From: Gymnorhina tibicen | Lineage: Eukaryota; Chordata; Aves; Passeriformes; Artamidae | Reading direction: 5' to 3' | DNA: 64,000 bases | Assembly: GCA_013399875.1 (NCBI GenBank) | Contig: VXAZ01007626.1 | Location: 1,240,001-1,304,000 of the forward strand | Part shown: positions 13,589-25,800 of the stretch, piece by piece | Layout of the letters: each line of letters opens with the position of its first letter | Position numbering within the stretch: position 1 is the first letter of the stretch | The notes under the pieces: model-generated | Told to the model about the DNA's origin: nothing | Databases searched by the model: none | The model's input: the letters and a program-made list of their open reading frames with translations, nothing else | Position numbers and translations under genes: made by a program

Positions 13589-16309
13589 GTAAAGATGTCA
13601 GCTCTGAGCTATTTTGGGGAGCAGGCATTCTTGCCTCAGGACGTCTGAGGGAAGGGAGCAGCCGGCTCAGAAAGGCATGAAGAAATAGAATGGCCTAGGG
13701 ATTTCCAGACTAGGACTCTGAAGGTGTTCCTGAGTGCTATACTACTAACAGAATTGTACCTTTCTGAGGGGGATATTAAACACAGTGCTGCTAGGCTGCT
13801 AATTCACCTTGGTGAGTTGGAAGGCTTCCTTGTGTAGCTGCTGAAGCCTGTCACTGGCACCTGAGACTGCTTCCTCAGGAATGGCAGACTGTGGCAGAGT
13901 CAGTAATACCTCACAGACCAGTAGAAATATTAATATATTTTAATATATGTGTATTTGAAAAATGCCACCGGTGAATGGCCAAAGCTGAAAGACTCTGACT
14001 TTATTACCCAGACTTTCAGTGAGGTTTTTTTCTTTTAATCCTCCAGGCAATAATTCCCCCATCTCTTTGCTCCTAAAATCAGATTTCATTTTAATTTTTT
14101 TGAGAATAAATTGCTGTAAATCTTTGGAGAGTCCTCAGAAATGTGATGGCTGCTGTGTCAGGCATTTTGGTTGAAGAAATTCTGCAGCTGAGTTGATGGA
14201 AAATAACCTATTGCTTGCTTTTATTAACCATTGCCTGATTATTTTTTTTCCTAAGAGGCCGGAACTGTAACTGGTCACAAGCTAGTGTTTCATCTAGGCA
14301 GAGATTAAGCCAAAAAAGTGTCAAAAGTAAATAGGTAACCCACAGGGATAATGTTACCTTAATACTGTTGAAAGATTTGAATATATTTTCGGAGGTGGCA
14401 TTTTTTTATTTCTTCCCGTTCTCGCTCCTTTGTTTTGATTGCAGATAGATTATACGAGCATTGCTTTAACTCACAAAAGCTTTCTGAATCTAAAACGAAG
14501 CATTTCAAAATTTAAAAAAGGCAAAGTCAGAAAGACTGAGACAGCAAGCAGCCTTCTCAGAGAATGCTGTTTGGAAGTGGTATTATTAGAGGTGCTGGAG
14601 CTGAGAGAGGAGAGCGTGTGCACAAAATTCCCTGCGTCACTAAATATGACTTTCAAAACCTCACAATATCTTCTGTAAAATCTACCATCCTGTCAAACAT
14701 TTTTGCAGTTGATCTCTTTGTGGCTGAAACCATAAAGAAAGCTCAAATAAAGTCGCAACTATTTTTGCTATAAAAAAAGCCACATCCTTTTCCTTTTGTC
14801 TCCTTGTTCTAAACCCCTGGCTGTACAGCATTTGATCAAGCCTTCAAAAAGACAAAACAAAATTTTCCCTCAGGCATAGAGCAGTCTTGGGAAGTTTTGG
14901 CTCAAGATCCAGATATTTCTGCGAAAATGAAAATAAGATCTCGGAAAAAAAATCCTACAGCAGCCATAACTGTGCATCTCTATGGTGGTTTTAATTATAT
15001 CTAGAAAAGCTGGGGGATTGATATTATTACTGGAAGACTGAAATGGGGCTGGTAGTTGTGATAAGGACAGGGGACCCTGAAGAAACACAGCTGCTTTTTC
15101 ACCTCCATGTCAGGATACAGCCATGCAGCAGCAGGCAAGCAAAAGGAGGTGCTTATGTGTCTTTTGTAGCATCCCTGGTAAATCCTCTTCCAAAAGGAAA
15201 TGCCAGAGAGTGAATGCAGCTGGAGCGCTCTCTCTCAACATCATTCAAACGCAGCTCTCAGTCCTGAATTCTGAGCTGATGTTTAGTCGTCAGAAGGGTA
15301 TTTCATACCTGTCTTGACCTGTTTAGCTGTAGGTAATCAGGCAGCCTGCTGCTCTGTGCACGCCTGTGTGAGCCCACACCTCTTTTGGACAGTTACCTGC
15401 TAATAATCAGACCTGAGCTGACAGCACGAGGTCATTAATGGTTATTAAGTTTTTTTGTCAACTCTGGCCCGTGTCTGATTTAAATCAGAGGTTTAGAAAT
15501 GATAGCTGACCACCTACATGACCTTCTGACAAGCAGTTATATCAGTATTTAATAGATCAGATTTTTCCAGCAATATATGTTCCCTCATTTCTGTGTTATT
15601 CTGACACTATTTTCTCACCATTGTCTACCTATAATTTTCTTCAATAAAGTGGCAAAATTACTATGTCGTTCTTTTTCAAGGCTTGAGTATGCATTCTTCA
15701 AACAGATGTTAAGCATTAAAAGTAACAAGGAGTAATGACAAATAATTGGAATGACCTGAGTGAGAGATGGCAAGAAATAAAGGAAATTATTTAAGGGGAA
15801 AAAATTCTATTACCATCAGTAAGAAAAAGTAAAGTAAGAAAATAATTGCAGAACCTGTGCTTAGTATTCTTGAGGGACCCCAACCCTGAACCCTGATACC
15901 AGGAATATGTCTGACATGCAGTTAACATCTATCTCAGGTCAGGCTGTGGAGATTATATCATCCATAGGGCAATCTCAAAGGTAGCTTTGACTTATGTCTA
16001 TAAAATGTTGGAGTCATTCAGGTTTAGAAGCAGGAATGTGTGGCTTATATCTGTGTCACTCCCCTTTTCTCTAAGCTGTGAAGTCTGATCTTTGCTTTTG
16101 CAAGCAGCACAACAAAATCTTACTCTTGCCCCTTCCATTTTGTGTGGAAGTATTTGGGCTGTAGTAAACTCATAATTTTTGTCTCTGTGCCAGAAATGCA
16201 GCTACAGGCATCAGGAAAAGTGATTGTATATGACCAGCTCCCAGGCACCATTCTGCAGTTTTCTCTGTGTAGGACATGCAGTGGATGGCACGATTGAAGT
16301 CTTATAACA
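13589..16309. other. No gene seen; AT-rich unique DNA
   Basis: No gene or clear repeat found. Short A/T runs and scattered small open frames only. Confidence 0.6.
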
Positions 16310-17830
16310 CAGCAAAGCTGTATGATGAAACTTTAATGTCATAGTCTCTCCTCAAATGCCGTACCTTGACACCTTAATAATTTTTGCCTTTTTTTCTCTG
16401 GACCCTCTCCAGTTTTTTTAATTGGGTTGTCTGGTACCTAATGAGGATTCTCAGTGTGGGTTCCCCTGCCCCAGCACGGAGCAGGTGAGAAAGTCCATCA
16501 CCCCTCTTCAATATGATCTACTGGCTTTATCCATAATTTACAAGCGGGGAACAATTTGCTGTCCAGTTTTGTTCTTCCTGAGTGCCTGATGTTGTTTATT
16601 TTGGGGTTTCTCCTTCTCGAAACACTTTGCTTTGGATTGTGTTTGTAGGGGTTAGTGCAGGTTTTGTTTTACATTGAATTTCCTTTTGTTGCTTCTCACT
16701 TGTAATTCTCTAGATACATATGTACTGCTGTATTTTTGCCCTTTCTCTTCTGTTCCTGAGTGTACACTTTGCAACATCTTTTGCATTTCTAATGAAGGTA
16801 TTACTCAGAGTCAAAACTGGAAGGAACCCTGTGAACATCTTGCTCCTGCTAGCTCATCAGTCTCTCTGCTGCGGTTTTGTGCAGGGCTCCTTATCACTCT
16901 CCCTTCTGCTGTTGCTCTTCCTGTAGGTCTTTATTAAGCAAATTGTTTATGCTCGTTGGTGAACTTTGTGAATGCAAACAAGCCTGTCCTTTCACGCAGT
17001 GGTTGCTCAAAACTGACTTGGAAAGATTTAAGCATGTGCTTAAGCGTTGCTGAAGGGAGGCTTCTGGTCCGATTTAATTAATTTTATTCTTTACCTTTTG
17101 AGTCTAGTCTTCTATGTATAAAACGTCAATAACTCCCTCTAGAATGGATTCTTTCTTTTTCCCACGTCACTTGTTGCTCATGTTTCCAATGCCCTCTTGA
17201 AGTTTTCTAATAGCTCTTTTTGTACTGCTGGGTCGATTATTTTACTGGAGATTGAAGATAAAAGTGCTGGGCAGTAATTGCCAAGATCATTCTTCCTTCT
17301 GTGTAAATCAATACTATATTTGCTTTATTTCCAGCCTTTGGGACTTCCATACTTCTCCATGACTTTCAAAAATAATTGCCAATGGTTCAGTAAATTAACT
17401 GGCTAATTCCCTCATCACCTGAGGATGAGTGCAACCAGACCAGCTGATCTGTATGGTGGATATTCAAAATTTCCAACTGTTCCTGTCACTTGCACTACAA
17501 TAATGGCTATTTGGATAGGATTTTCATTATTTTCCAATTGTTACATCCTTTTCTTTCTATTTTATTTGGGGAAAAAATAGGGGGTGATTTGGCCTTGGAA
17601 GAAATACTGGTTTTTCATCTTCCTCTCACTTATTAATGAAACTACTTTCTGGCTGGCTTTCCTTTCCCCTACAGGACATTTGTGAAAGCCATTCTTATTC
17701 CCCAGTACTGCTTGGGTTAGCATAAATTCAGCTAGGTTTCTCCTGTCCTTGTCATTTCTCTTTTCTCCTATTTTCTGCAATTTCTTTTCTATTTGCTGCT
17801 GCTCATTTCTGGGTTCTGTTACTTCTGAGC
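16310..17830 (-). mobile_element. Long, very old CR1/L3-type LINE remnant, antisense
   Basis: Phrases occur in the order expected of an antisense LINE of this clade. 16340-16480 resembles the segment whose CR1 equivalent reads tctggaccctctcca followed by a cactccaagtg-like phrase. 16650-16790 resembles the gtgcag...ttgcat...ttgaa stretch over the ORF2 reverse-transcriptase end. 17220-17460 resembles the segment with caggcctgtaattgcc and ttcaaaaataattg. No open frame remains. The upstream edge is uncertain, and fainter similarity may continue to about 18600. An unrelated ancient repeat phrase seems to sit inside it near 17030-17075. Confidence 0.6.
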
Positions 17831-19263
17831 AAAGCAGCTTGCACCACTGTCACTGACCTATTCCTACAAATAATTGGAAACATAGCTGGGCCAGAAGGAT
17901 CCAATCCATTACCAAATTCTCTCCCATTTCTCCCTCACTGACCTGGTGTCCTCTCATACCTGGACTTTTTCACTGTCTTTTATTTATCAGCAATGGAAAA
18001 GGAATAGCTTTAGGGGGATATTTATGACTGCCTTTGCAAGATACTTCTCTTTTCCCAAGAGAGACGTAATAGGCAGGTGCCAAGATTAAGCAAGCCCTAT
18101 GTTTCTGGTTCCCCTAAGGTCAGAGCAGAGACCCTCCCTGGAGGTGGCTGGCCATTTTTTCTGTAATCTGCCACTGCATCCTCAGCTAGTGTGTGATGCT
18201 CAAGCCCAGAGCGCTTTTGTTGTTGTCTCTCTCTCTCCTGCACTTGTAAGGGCACTGACCTACATGACCTAGCAGGACTTTTCCATCTTTAACTTTTTGA
18301 AATGGTTTACCTTTTACAGCAGCGTTCTCTGACTCTTTCATTTCTTGGTCGTTTCTTTTTCCCAGAGGCTCAGTTTTATACCTCCCAGGTCTCAAAATGC
18401 CCTCACTTTAATCAATAATGGCAGCTTACAAGCTGTGATTTGGACGCTATACTTGTTGTGCTTGGAGTATTTCTGAATAGATAATTGTCAAAAACTCTTC
18501 CCAGGTTTAGGGCAGATTTTTTCCTGTCATTGTGGTACCAGCTCTCAAACTCATCTCTGCAGCTTTTAGAGTGGGTCATCATGCTGTGCTCAGAGTAATG
18601 TAATGTAATGTAGTGTGTCAGGCAGCTCACACAACCTGTTTCTCATTTGAAGCTGCTGCTACCCTAAAACTATGATTTTAAGGAGGAAAATTGTTTATTC
18701 TCTTCTTTGATGTTGTTTCATGTTCATATGCCTCTATTTTGCCCATTTTCCTCATGGTGGAAGCTGCTTTTTTTGCTCCAGTGACCGGATACTTGGACAT
18801 GAAAACATGTTACCGCCTATTGTCTTAGAGAGAGTGCAGGAAATAGGGCTGGGGGAGAACACCATTATTTTCTTTCTTAGCTTTTCTACCACAGGCATTT
18901 ATTATCATGTTCCTGGCTTCCCACTGATTGTCTATGATACGGTCTTCTGAAAACATATGGATAAGACCTTAGAAACATATTACAGGAAATATTAAAAGTA
19001 CTATCTTGTTACTAAATTCATAATTATCCTTCTTTTGAGAGTACCTTATAAAGAACAAACATGATACCACAGATGGTGTAGTTGGAAACAAGGTGGTTAA
19101 TTAAAAAAAAAAAAAAAAAAGGGAAAAGAATCCATCACCATTTAATTTGTACACTGTCTTGATTTTTCTGTGTAACCCCTATCACCCTGCTGCTCCAGGA
19201 GCCTCGTGCCTTCCTCGCCGTATTTCTGCATAATGCAGGTTGTGCATCCTGCAGTTCATGTCC
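17831..19263. other. No gene seen; possible faint LINE continuation
   Basis: No gene recognised. The strand stays pyrimidine-rich and may hold the 5' part of the old LINE to the left. It contains a (TAATG)n tract at 18596-18615 and an 18-base A run at 19103-19120. Confidence 0.5.
18596..18615. repeat. Short tandem repeat, unit TAATG
   Basis: Three perfect TAATG copies followed by a TAGTG variant. Confidence 0.8.
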
Positions 19264-19952
19264 TCTCAGAGACTGAAATAGTTCATGCCTCAAATATTGA
19301 TATAAAGTTTTAAAGAAACTACAACCACAGAAACCTCCTTGAAGAACTTTGGACTGTAAATCAAACTACTGAGATTAGATAAAGGGAAAACCCATTCTTT
19401 CATCAACATCAGGCCCAGGGAGAAACAAACAAGTGAATAAAGAAAAGAATGTGAGCCAAACCCAGCAGCCGTGCTAAGATTCTTCCCTGGCTGAATTTGG
19501 GGTGGGGGGAAGAGCACAGCTCACAGAAGCCAGGTTTACACAGACTCCCCCAACCGAGGGGGGAGGAGGAGGTTTTGGGTGCATGGTGTAACCTCTGGTG
19601 AGAGGCAATAAACACCCATCCTCCGATTACACAAACTGGCCCAGCTGTGGAACCCCCAGCCCCACGGGACATCCACGGGAGAGGCTTTGCCCCACAGGAC
19701 TGCAGTGATGCCACAGACCCAGAGACTGCTGTGAGAGACTGCCCCTTCCCCCAGGGGGACATGCCTGGACATGCCTGCCCAGCCTGAGCACATATACCCA
19801 TCGGATTCCATGCTTTCCTCGGGGGGACCTTCACCACCAAGAAGACCAGCTGGAGAGGATCAACAGAACATCGTTGGGATCCATGGAGTGGTGACTTTTT
19901 CCTTATTCTGTCCTTGTCACTTTCTTTCTGTCCCCCCCCACATATTTTCTAC

Positions 19953-19983
19953 TTCTTTCTTTCTCTCTCTCTCTCTCTCTCTC
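19953..19983 (+). repeat. CT-rich microsatellite inside the LTR
   Basis: CTTT units pass into about twelve CT units. The reverse-oriented copy at 41 kb has the same tract but dominated by CTTT units, so the tract belongs to the LTR and has changed in length and unit since insertion. Confidence 0.9.
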
Positions 19984-19995
19984 ATATCTACCATC

Positions 19996-20001
19996 AATAA
20001 A
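19996..20001 (+). promoter_or_regulatory. LTR polyadenylation signal AATAAA
   Basis: A canonical hexamer about 95 bases before the LTR end. It is conserved in the other copy apart from small changes, consistent with the R/U5 boundary of a retroviral LTR. Confidence 0.65.
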
Positions 20002-20095
20002 ACCCATATTATTGTCACTGGCATATGGTCTCGTTTGCACCTTAATTTGGGCAGAAGAACTTCTAAAGAACCTTAATAATAATTGGATCATAACA

Positions 20096-22759
20096 TGTCC
20101 CCAGCTAAACCTTTCCATGCTCACAGATGTTTCATCTCACATTGTTTAAATTTCATCATTACTCGAAAGAGGGAGCTGAACATTTCAGGACCCTGGTAAA
20201 GGGATCGCAGAGACTGTCCCCAGTCATACTGCTCTTTGGTTGTTTTGTCAGCTGGGCTATATTGACATTAGGTGGGTATCTGTGTTGCCCTGAAAAAAAG
20301 TGGATGAAGTTGGCCTCTTCTTCGCATGACTGAACATATTTTTATGCATGGCGGAAATTCACACTAAAACCTAAAAAAACTAATGAAGGTCCAGCTTGTT
20401 AACACAGTAGGTGACTTGCTCTAGTCAGTGGCAGCATCTTTTTCTTCCAGGCAATTTTCTTGCTATGACTTTGTTCTTTATTCCCTGCTGTCTTGTAGCT
20501 TCAAGAATAGAGTCCCAATTAATATTTGCTGTGTTGCCTCACACTCAGCCATCAGTTAGGCTTGAAAACTGCCCATTGTTTAGGAACTCCCACTTGAAAT
20601 GTATGAGATGTTGTGGAGGATGGCCAAGGGAAGGAAAGGTCTGCAAAAGCTAATGGCAAACAGAGAACACAAAAACACTAAAAGCCACCCCTGGCATTTG
20701 TTTCTAGTTCTAGTGTTTTTGATGCTGAAAGGACGATGAAAAGATGCAAAGAAATTTTTAAAACAAAAAAAAAAAAGGACAATGTGAATACAAAAGATGT
20801 CATCCTCCAAGAGTTCAGTTATCCAAGAGGTTAGGAGATGGCTTGAACATGTTCCCTCAATAACTATTTGAGGAGAAGGCTAATAGCAGAGGACTCTTAA
20901 ATTCAGCACACAGAATCATTAAGCAGTCCCCTCAGACATGGGAAGTGTGTGACTGAAGCTCATGTCCCAGTCTTAGCTAGACTGATGGTTTCACAGGAGG
21001 GTTGTGAAGACCCCAGGAGACTGCTCCTGGTTATGCTGCACCTGACAGGCAGAGGTGCACCCTCCTGTAGGTCACGGCAGCAGAGGAGGTGGATGTGTTT
21101 TGCCAGCACCAAGCTGGTTATTATCTTTCCCTTTTAGACATTGCCATCCATTTGAGAGTCACTTCACAGCCAACCAAATCTGCAGCTCAGGGGGGATGCA
21201 TTCATTCAACATTTACTCACGGATGCTGGGTCCGTTTGCCTCACAGTCTATAACATACAGAAGTGTGTCATATTTAATTTTGTCACACCTATGCCCACAT
21301 TCCCAAATCTTGTAGCTATGGGCTGCCTGAAAGATAACAGCTCCACACAGATGTAGGTGTTTTGCCAAGACTAATGATGAGACAAAGTGCATACAATTTA
21401 ACAAAGGCAGGCAAGTCCTGATGGTTCAGACTTTTCTCTAGTCCCGTTATTTAATGAGAAGGTTCCTCTTTATCTACTCGAAAATTATTTTCTGCTGTAA
21501 CACTGTTCAGAAAACAATTTCTTATACTTTCTGTCTGACGGCAGGTTATATGGCTGCATTTGTTTTCAGACTCAGTCTGATTGCAAATCTAAAATACGGC
21601 TCTTGCTTCTTTTCAAACAAAGCAAAAACCCCTCTGAGCAACATTTGAAGAAAGTGGTTTGTCTTCTTTTAAAGATGGTTTTGAAAAGTTTTGCAGGTTT
21701 TGAACTGTATAGGAAAATGTTAACTGGAAAGTTCCTTTTCTACTGGCTCTAGAACCTTGGTAGGAGCTTGGGGCTCCCATTAGTCTAGGTAATGAGCACT
21801 AATGACCGTGATAATGGTACTTTTGAATATTTAAAATAGATTCTGTGACAATGTGCTGGTCAAATGTGATATAATCAAGTCTAATACAGTTTTAATTTTC
21901 AAGCTATATAAAAATCCAGTTTTGCGATAACATGCCATTCTGAGATAATCTTCCCTGCATAATGAGCTAAGAAATTTAGGCTTTTCTAAATGCCATTTAC
22001 TGAATTTATAATTTTATCTTGGAATTTGGTAACCAGAAGAGTAACAAGTAACAGTGTTACCAAGAGCATGGGACCTGCTAGCATGTAATTTTAGGTGCTT
22101 AAAGCACCAGATATTAGAGACACAGCTTCCCATAGCTGAAATTTAATATTTTCTAATTCATCAAAATCAGATGTCTGGGATCCCACTTAAACGATCAAAA
22201 TGTGTAGACCTCAGCAGAAACCCAGTCTTGCAGGCCTGGGACAAGTCGTGTGTTTTTGTTTAAACAGCATGACAACTTCTAGCATGCAATTGCCAAAAAA
22301 CCCAATGCGTAAGAACTCCCAGTGATTTTATTTCTTGGCCTAGCAGTTTCAGATGTGCCCAGCAGAGAGCTCTTTGTCTCTCAAACTCTCTGTTTCTAAG
22401 GAATGTGCCCCAGAAAACTTTAGCATGAAGAAAGCACACATGAGATAGGAAAGGCAAAATATGATAAAGCAATGTCCCAGGTCAGGCTTAAGCCAGCAAA
22501 AAGAATCTCACTGAGTTAGCATGCTCTCACCTCTGATCTAGGCTCCATTCCTGTAACAATTAGAAATTTAGGTAAACAGGGGCCACTGAAATCTGGAGGT
22601 TCAAGGATAATAAAAGATATTAACTAAAGTCAGCTGAAAGCTGAAACTGTGTCTAATAAATTCTTTATTACTAAATTTTCATTTCCTTTTTATTTTTTTT
22701 AAGACCACAACAGGACTCAGGTCTTGGTAATTCACATTTATTTCTCATTTTATTTACAG
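20096..22759. other. No gene seen; unique DNA
   Basis: No gene or repeat recognised apart from an A run near 20763-20776. The block 21780-22030 is AT-rich with several TAAT-type homeodomain-like cores (taatgagcactaatgac, gtgataatgg). It looks like regulatory or constrained non-coding DNA, which only an alignment could show. Confidence 0.5.
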
Positions 22760-22830
22760 AACACATTCTGAGGAATATCTTGGAAGTTTGCTGCAGAGAT
22801 TCTCTGCTGGCTGCCAATACAAAGCTGCAG
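22760..22830 (+). other. Candidate exon (71 bases)
   Basis: Preceded by a good acceptor (tttctcattttatttacag) and followed by CAG|gtaatg. Two of three forward frames are open through the whole segment. The frame continuing from the candidate exon at 13536 is one of them: the leading A completes an AG|A arginine codon, then 23 codons read THSEEYLGSLLQRFSAG and onward, leaving one G. I do not recognise a family. A lncRNA exon or a chance pairing of splice motifs is equally possible. Confidence 0.25.
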
Positions 22831-25800
22831 GTAATGAAAAGTTTCTAGTCAAACTTTCTATAAAAATGAAATGAAAGAAAAATGTTCAAGTTCTGGAACT
22901 CTATATGTAAAGTACAACTCTAATCTTAAATATTTCCCCTAATCTCTCCATAATTCCCAGATTTAATTTGCTTAGCTTGCAAAAAAAAGATTAGATGTTT
23001 CCCTACAAATAATGATGAATTATTCACTTCTCTTCTTGCTTATGAGTTGTTCACAGACCTATATTTATGAAGTAATTTGTAGTCTCTAGCAATCTTTAGT
23101 CTCTCCTTGCTGGGAAGCCCAACCCAATATTCCTCAGCAGATTTTCTGCAGACTTCATTGATCCACTCTTCATGCTGAGCAGGCACTGGTCACCTAAGTT
23201 TCAATGTGTGGTCTCAGACCACTGAATGCGTAATGGCTGGTTTCGATCCTGTGATAAAGGATAACTCTGTAAGGAGAGGTATTTCCCATGCACAAGTATT
23301 CTGGCTCCTACACAAATGCAGGACTTGCGAAAAACAGCTCAAACCTCTCTTAGCATCCATATGCCAAAGCTCAGTCATTCAGGGGCTACTGCAGAGTAGG
23401 CAGGAAGCTGCAGGAAGTTGAAGAATTCATTGACTTCACTCCGGTCGTGCTCTAGTCCTGTTCTCCACTTCTGACCAAGGAAGAAACCCAGGAGAGAAAA
23501 TGGAGGCACAGTCTCTTTCTGCTTGCTTGCTCTCGAGCTTGTTGGGAAGTGATTCAGCCGAATGCTGCCATGACAATACTCATTATCAACTTTACACAGT
23601 ACACTGGCAAGTTTTCTTAGGGAAACCTTACTTCACCACTTTTTATCCCTCTCACCCACGGTCTCCGCCTGAAGGCTGCGATTCTCTCCGAAACATATCA
23701 GTTTGGTTCCCTGGCCAACTTAGAAAGTTAATTAGCTATTTTCTGCTTAACTGTGCTTATGCCTTTCTCTGTGACAGAGAGTGAACAAATCTGCAACCAG
23801 AATTCGGATGCCTAAGTGAAAACATGAGCGTCACTGTGCTGCCAGCCAGCCCTGCTACAGTGCTTCTCCACACATAAGCAGGTTGGCCACTGAAACACAA
23901 GCTTTCTCATCTTCCTTCCTTGATCCCACCCAAACCTTAAAAGCTGCAGAAGACCTTGGAAAACTGTTCTCCACCGTTCAGAGTAACGCAGAGCTCCCTG
24001 TGTACATCCCTGCCATCGCCTGGTGTTGAGGCACTTGCACTCCCAGCCTGGGTGTGCACGGGGTTTGTTCCATATTCCAGGAATGCTGCAGCCAGGAAGG
24101 CTGAGGAGCAGGGTAAGTGGAGAGCAAGTGAGAACAGGAAGGGACTACTAGTGTGATGTGATGGTTCTGTACTCTACTTAGGAGGAGTATAACGCACACA
24201 TATTTACCACAGCTGCAGAATTCTGGCAAGTTCCAGTGAATTTGTGACGTTACTGAGAAAAAACAGTAGTTAGCAAAGACCTGAATGGTTTTTCAAGCCT
24301 CTAAACTTGCTCAGAATCCAAATTTGATCCCTGCCAACAAAGATAAAATCTACCTGGTTTTAGTGTGGGATGCCATTAATATCTGAGGAGAGTTTAATAA
24401 CACCAGAACATATTCATAAACTGATCCTTAGTGATTTGTGCAGGCATATCTCTATCTACCTAACATATCCTTCTGCCTTTCCATTCTAGGCAGGCTCTTT
24501 CTCTGCAGTTTGTGAACACATCTTGCAGAGGCCCAACAGCCCCCTTTTTCAGTAGCACTGAGCAGTCATGCTACCCGGAAGGAAAAACTACACTTGGGAA
24601 GGTTTGTATTCCAATTCCTGATTTCATGGATTATTCTGAAAGTTGTATTATCTATTTTGCCTGAGTGGCAGCTGTTTATAAGCCTTGAGGGAGAAATACT
24701 AAATATCACTTTCTCTTTCGTAAGAAAGATGATCTTATTTATCCGATCTGGGTTTTATTCTGTGCTTTTTATATGTCCTAAAGCACCAAACATAACTTCA
24801 GTGCTCCAGAAGTGTTCTGCGCTGTGCCTTTGAATCAGCTCAGCCTGCCAGGCTTGGCACATGTCTAACATTTCAATAGTGTTTTGTTCTTGCATGGTAA
24901 TTGAGATCACCAAAGTCCCCTAACAGAACACAGCCTAACTTCATCCCCTGTAAAAATGATTGACTGCCCCAGTGATACTCTAGCTACCCTTCACAACATT
25001 CCTGTAGGATATGTATTCCCATGGAGCAGGTCAGAAAAGATAAGATTTGAAGCACAAAGATTCAAAATGTTTTCATATTGTGCATTCAAGCTGACCTCAG
25101 TTTTTCAGTTTCAAAGCTGTTGCGTGTGTTCTCTCAATTTTTCTCCAACACGTGACTGAGAATGAAAGAGAATGTCATCACCAATTTGCTCACAGTCATG
25201 AACTGATTTGGTTAAGACTTAGAGTGAAAAGAATCTCACAGAGAAGAACATAGGCCATAAGGAAGCTGAAAGAAAAAAATAGGGTTTGATCTGAGTTTTA
25301 AATGTGGGCCACTTGGATGACTGTCCTTGCTGTTCAAATACATTTGGTTTATTCTGGTTCCTGGTCCTACCATCAGCTGAGAGAAGTAGGGGTAAGAGAT
25401 CTCAGCAAGCCCCGGGCTACCCAGCAGATCAATATCTGAGTCGAGATGAGAATACAGCTCTTACCTCCTGGGGCTGTGGTTGGACACAACTACCTCTTCT
25501 GTGTTATCAGAAAAGCCCATTAAGAGCAACTCGTTTGTACCAGGACACACAGATTTAATTCCTCCTTTCTTTTAAGTCTTTTCTAGTTCTCTGTTACCAA
25601 GTGTTGATTTAAAAATGGACATTTATCTTCCTTGGGCAGAACACTTTCAGGTATTTGCAATCCTCTGAACCTGCTCTCTAACACTGAAAAATGATAATGC
25701 CAGTGAATTGAAGCTGGTGATAGACTTTTTAATAGGCAAATATTACCACCAGATTTACCTGCTGACAGTGGAGTTGATGTTAATGGCAAATGGTATGAAG

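Larger units (their letters stand above)
19264..20095 (+). mobile_element. Solo LTR of an endogenous retrovirus (family copy A)
   Basis: This block is shared, in reverse orientation, with 41673-42250. Near-identical stretches include the AACA end, the AATAAA region, the CT-rich tract and the block around a gagcacatatacccatc phrase. It ends CATAACA. The pentamer TGTCC occurs directly before 19264 and directly after 20095, which would be a 5-base target-site duplication. However, the element would then begin TCTCAG rather than the usual TG, so the 5' edge is provisional. AATAAA signals lie at about 19606 and at 19996-20001. No retroviral coding sequence adjoins it, so it is read as a solo LTR. 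Open frames inside it are not genes. Confidence 0.8.

Noticed and set aside
19771..20076. Frames on both strands within the 19 kb LTR
   Set aside because: They are low-complexity translations of the LTR and its CT tract. The matching frames in the other LTR copy confirm a repeat, not a gene.
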